A DNA stretch of 9,220 nucleotides from Comamonadaceae bacterium. GTDB taxonomy: Bacteria > Pseudomonadota > Gammaproteobacteria > Burkholderiales > Burkholderiaceae_C. Below, one piece after another: positions 7,607-9,220 of this stretch. The DNA is taken from the NCBI GenBank assembly GCA_947374505.1, contig CANCCE010000105.1:1-9220 (forward strand), written 5' to 3'. The notes under the pieces were generated by a model. The model saw only the letters and a list, made by a program, of their open reading frames with translations. It had not been told where the DNA came from and ran no database searches. Numbering within the stretch: the first letter of the stretch is position 1; each line of letters starts with the position of its first letter. The position numbers and the translations under genes were made by a program.

Positions 7607-8599
7607 TCAATCCGCACGAATTTGAGCACGCTTGACGATGTCACTCCAGACCGTCTGCTCACCCGCAATGAAGGTTGCAAATTCACTGGCAGGACCACCC
7701 CCGCCGATGGCGTTGTCAGTCGCAAAACGGGCCGTCACGGCAGACGACTTCAACGCCTTCAAGGACTCCTCCTGCAAGCGCTTCACCACATCAGGCGGCG
7801 TCCCGGCCGGGGCCAAAATACCGTACCACTGCGAGGTCTCAAAATTCTTGAAGCCCAACTCGGCCACGGTGGGCACATCAGGCAGACTGGAAATACGCTG
7901 GGTCGTGCCCACCGCAATGGCGCGCAACTTGCCCGCTTTGATGTAGGCGCTCAGTGCGGGCAGGCCCGCCGAAGAAGCCTGCGTGCGACCCGCCAGCAGA
8001 TCCGTCAGTTGTGGGCCGGTGCCGCGGTAAGGAATGTGCGTGATGAACATGCCAGTGCCCAGCTTGAGGTATTCCATCGCCAGGTGACCGGCGCTGGCAT
8101 TGCCGGCCGAGCCGTAATTGAGCTGGCCGGGATGCGTCTTCACGTAAGCCACGAATTCTTTGAAATTTTTCGCGGGGACATCCGGGTGAATCACGAAAAC
8201 ATTGGGCACTTTTGCCAACAGCGTCACCGGCACAAAGTCTTTGTTAACGTCGTAGGGCTGGTTTTTCAGCATGTACGGATTGACCGCCAGCGTGCCCACA
8301 TGACCAAGGATGATGGTGAGACCATCGGGCGCAGCTTTGGAGACATCCTGCATGGCAGTGACGCCAGCGCCACCGGGCTTGTTTTCAACATAGACCGATT
8401 GACCGAGTTGCTTGGTCAGTTCAGCGGCCACCGAACGGGCAACGATTTCAGAGGTGCCACCCGGCGCAAAGGGCACCACGAAGCGAATCGCCCTGGACGG
8501 CCAAGTGGACTGGGCCATCACGCCGGGCAGGGCAAGACTGGCAGCGCCGAGGCCGGCGGCTTGAATTACGGTACGGCGTGAAAGTCGGGATTCATTCAT
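7607..8599 (-). CDS. Bug/TctC-family periplasmic substrate-binding protein (Tat-like signal)
   Basis: 330 residues from ATG 8599. An in-frame ATG at 8617 would add six residues, but only 8599 has an AGGA (8607-8610) at proper spacing. The N-terminus is SRLSRRTVIQAAG, with the twin arginines R8/R9 followed by a hydrophobic stretch and a likely cleavage near VMA (29). It thus resembles a Tat signal rather than the Sec signal of the other Bug protein in this operon. Family landmarks: PGGTSE (46-51), NKPGGAG (73-79), LNYGSAG (160-166), IPYRGTG (189-195) and LPDVPTVAE (239-247). The residue after PGGTS is Glu where many relatives have Asp. It is the first gene after the control region and precedes tcuA, so it is the likely periplasmic capture protein for the TcuA substrate. 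No membrane TctA/TctB subunit is present in the window. The two Bug proteins are clearly related paralogues but not recent duplicates. Confidence 0.92.
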   Translation of the reverse strand: MNESRLSRRTVIQAAGLGAASLALPGVMAQSTWPSRAIRFVVPFAPGGTSEIVARSVAAELTKQLGQSVYVENKPGGAGVTAMQDVSKAAPDGLTIILGHVGTLAVNPYMLKNQPYDVNKDFVPVTLLAKVPNVFVIHPDVPAKNFKEFVAYVKTHPGQLNYGSAGNASAGHLAMEYLKLGTGMFITHIPYRGTGPQLTDLLAGRTQASSAGLPALSAYIKAGKLRAIAVGTTQRISSLPDVPTVAELGFKNFETSQWYGILAPAGTPPDVVKRLQEESLKALKSSAVTARFATDNAIGGGGPASEFATFIAGEQTVWSDIVKRAQIRAD

Positions 8600-8606
8600 G
8601 GGTGTG

Positions 8607-8610
8607 TCCT
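8607..8610 (-). promoter_or_regulatory. Ribosome-binding site deciding the start of the first Bug gene
   Basis: AGGA on the minus strand, 7 nt before ATG 8599. ATG 8617 has no comparable sequence upstream, so the shorter protein is preferred. Confidence 0.5.
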
Positions 8611-8686
8611 GTGTCATGCGAGCGGAGATAGGGTCGACTTTAACGGGCTGTCAGCGTCCGTAAAAGAGGATTTCCCCTTAAGAAGT

Positions 8687-8698
8687 GGCAATTTTGCC
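8687..8698. repeat. 12-nt palindrome GGCAA-N2-TTGCC
   Basis: Perfect 5-bp arms with a 2-nt centre, in the control region about 88-100 nt upstream of ATG 8599. It may be a protein-binding site close to the promoter. Its short length means chance is possible. Confidence 0.25.
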
Positions 8699-8723
8699 GC
8701 ACTGCCCAGACAAATTAGACCAA

Positions 8724-8752
8724 CACATGATGTGAGATTTGACTATTTCTCA
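8724..8752. promoter_or_regulatory. Overlapping dyad symmetries, candidate LysR-type regulator site
   Basis: CACAT-G-ATGTG (8724-8734) and TGAGA-N10-TCTCA (8733-8752) share two bases. Both have perfect 5-bp arms. They lie 125-153 nt upstream of ATG 8599 in the AT-rich part of the gap. LysR-type activators bind interrupted dyads upstream of their target promoters, so this is the best candidate operator for the adjacent regulator. The assignment rests only on symmetry and position. Confidence 0.35.
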
Positions 8753-8822
8753 GTTTGCTTTTGACTTAATCATCACTTTACGGCAAGCACTGCAAAACTG
8801 AAAGCAGGCGCGCGACATGGGG

Positions 8823-8841
8823 CCATCACGATTTGTGATGG
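8823..8841 (-). terminator. Hairpin just after the regulator gene, possible weak terminator
   Basis: CCATCAC (8823-8829) and GTGATGG (8835-8841) are a perfect 7-bp inverted repeat with a 5-nt loop. On the minus strand it starts 7 nt after the stop codon of the LysR-type gene. No T-run follows it, so it is not a standard intrinsic terminator. It could protect the 3' end of the regulator mRNA or be a protein site. Confidence 0.3.
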
Positions 8842-8848
8842 ATAGGCA

Positions 8849-9220
8849 TCAACCGGTCAGGCGAGCCCCGACCCAGCGACCAGAATGCACGGCCTCACGC
8901 GCGCAATCTGCCAGCACCACGCGCGCGGCCAGACCGGCCGGCGAGAGTTCGTCGTCAGACAGGCTGCACAGCGCCGTCGCCCGCCGCGCCAGCGCGTCGC
9001 CAATCTCGGTGAGCTTGAAGCGTTGCGCCGCATCAGCATAGCGGCCAACCGCCGCCCACGGCTGCACGGTACAACCCAAACCGCTGTCCACCGCGTCCAT
9101 CAGCATGGCCAGCGAATCGATTTCGGCGATCACGTTGGGCTTGCACTTGGCTCGCGCAAAGGCACTCTCCAAGGTGCTGCGCAAACCGTGCGAACCGGTT
9201 GGCAAGATCAGCGGCAAACC
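8849..9220 (-). CDS. LysR-type transcriptional regulator, C-terminal part (5' end outside window)
   Basis: The frame is open to the window edge and gives 123 residues plus stop. The TTG at 9215-9217 is an internal Leu codon, not a start. The segment LPLILPTGSHGLRSTLE followed by IDSLAMLMDAVDSGLGCTVQP is typical of the second half of the LysR effector-binding domain (type 2 periplasmic-binding fold). The DNA-binding helix-turn-helix lies beyond the window. The gene points in the same direction as the tcuAB operon and ends 249 nt before its first gene. It may be the functional equivalent of TcuR, the LysR-type activator of Salmonella tcuABC, sensing the substrate or an intermediate. Orthology cannot be shown from the C-terminal part, so no symbol is given. 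Confidence 0.85.
   Translation of the reverse strand, partial: GLPLILPTGSHGLRSTLESAFARAKCKPNVIAEIDSLAMLMDAVDSGLGCTVQPWAAVGRYADAAQRFKLTEIGDALARRATALCSLSDDELSPAGLAARVVLADCAREAVHSGRWVGARLTG

Larger units (their letters stand above)
8600..8848 (-). promoter_or_regulatory. Probable control region of the minus-strand operon
   Basis: 249 nt without a credible gene, between the regulator stop and the first operon gene. Its central part (about 8660-8800) is noticeably more AT-rich than the flanking genes, as expected for a promoter. It contains the palindromes listed separately. I could not find a -35/-10 pair good enough to name, which would be usual for an activator-dependent LysR-type promoter. 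Confidence 0.55.

Noticed and set aside
7586..8581. 331-codon open frame on the plus strand opposite the first Bug gene
   Set aside because: It mirrors the Bug gene almost exactly, its translation is rich in Arg, His and Gly with no recognisable domain, and the Bug protein on the minus strand is unmistakable.
8760..8800. Possible -35/-10 pair (TTGCAG, 17 nt, TGATTA) on the minus strand of the control region
   Set aside because: The second hexamer matches the -10 consensus poorly and the distance to the first start codon is long, so it is not called as a promoter.
8817..9041. 74-codon plus-strand open frame at the right end
   Set aside because: It is antisense to the LysR-type gene, with biased Arg/Ser/Ala composition and no domain.

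Overview
The window looks like a piece of a Burkholderiales (Comamonadaceae-like) betaproteobacterial chromosome. Base composition is moderately GC-rich, the genes are closely packed, and two periplasmic binding proteins of the Bug/TctC type occur within 6 kb. That protein family is strongly expanded in this order. Assignment to a genus is not possible from the sequence alone.

Layout: bases 1-2014 (plus strand) hold the 3' end of a glutathione reductase gene, followed 13 nt later by a full-length AMP nucleosidase gene (amn). Both are housekeeping-type genes and are probably co-transcribed. A 24-nt gap separates amn from a long convergent set of genes on the minus strand.

The minus-strand set, in transcription order (right to left), is: a LysR-type regulator (only its C-terminal part is in the window, 9220-8849); a 249-nt control region; a Bug protein with a Tat-like signal (8599-7607); tcuA, a tricarballylate dehydrogenase-type flavoprotein (7569-6115); tcuB, its iron-sulfur/membrane electron-transfer partner (6128-4938); a class II aldolase/adducin-family protein (4891-4103); a second Bug protein with a Sec-type signal (4026-3028); and a D-2-hydroxyacid dehydrogenase (3031-2039). 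Gaps inside the set are 37, 46 and 76 nt, and two junctions overlap (14 and 4 nt), so the six genes after the regulator look like one catabolic operon.

The likely shared job is uptake and oxidation of a small polycarboxylate. The Bug proteins would capture it in the periplasm. TcuA would dehydrogenate it, with electrons leaving through TcuB to the membrane quinone pool. In Salmonella, TcuA/TcuB turn tricarballylate into cis-aconitate with the MFS importer TcuC and the LysR regulator TcuR. Here TcuC is absent, two Bug proteins stand in its place, and an aldolase/decarboxylase-type enzyme and a 2-ketoacid reductase are added. Tricarballylate catabolism does not need these last two enzymes, so the real substrate or pathway may differ. 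This is the most interesting feature of the window. No RNA genes, CRISPR arrays, insertion sequences or phage genes were seen.
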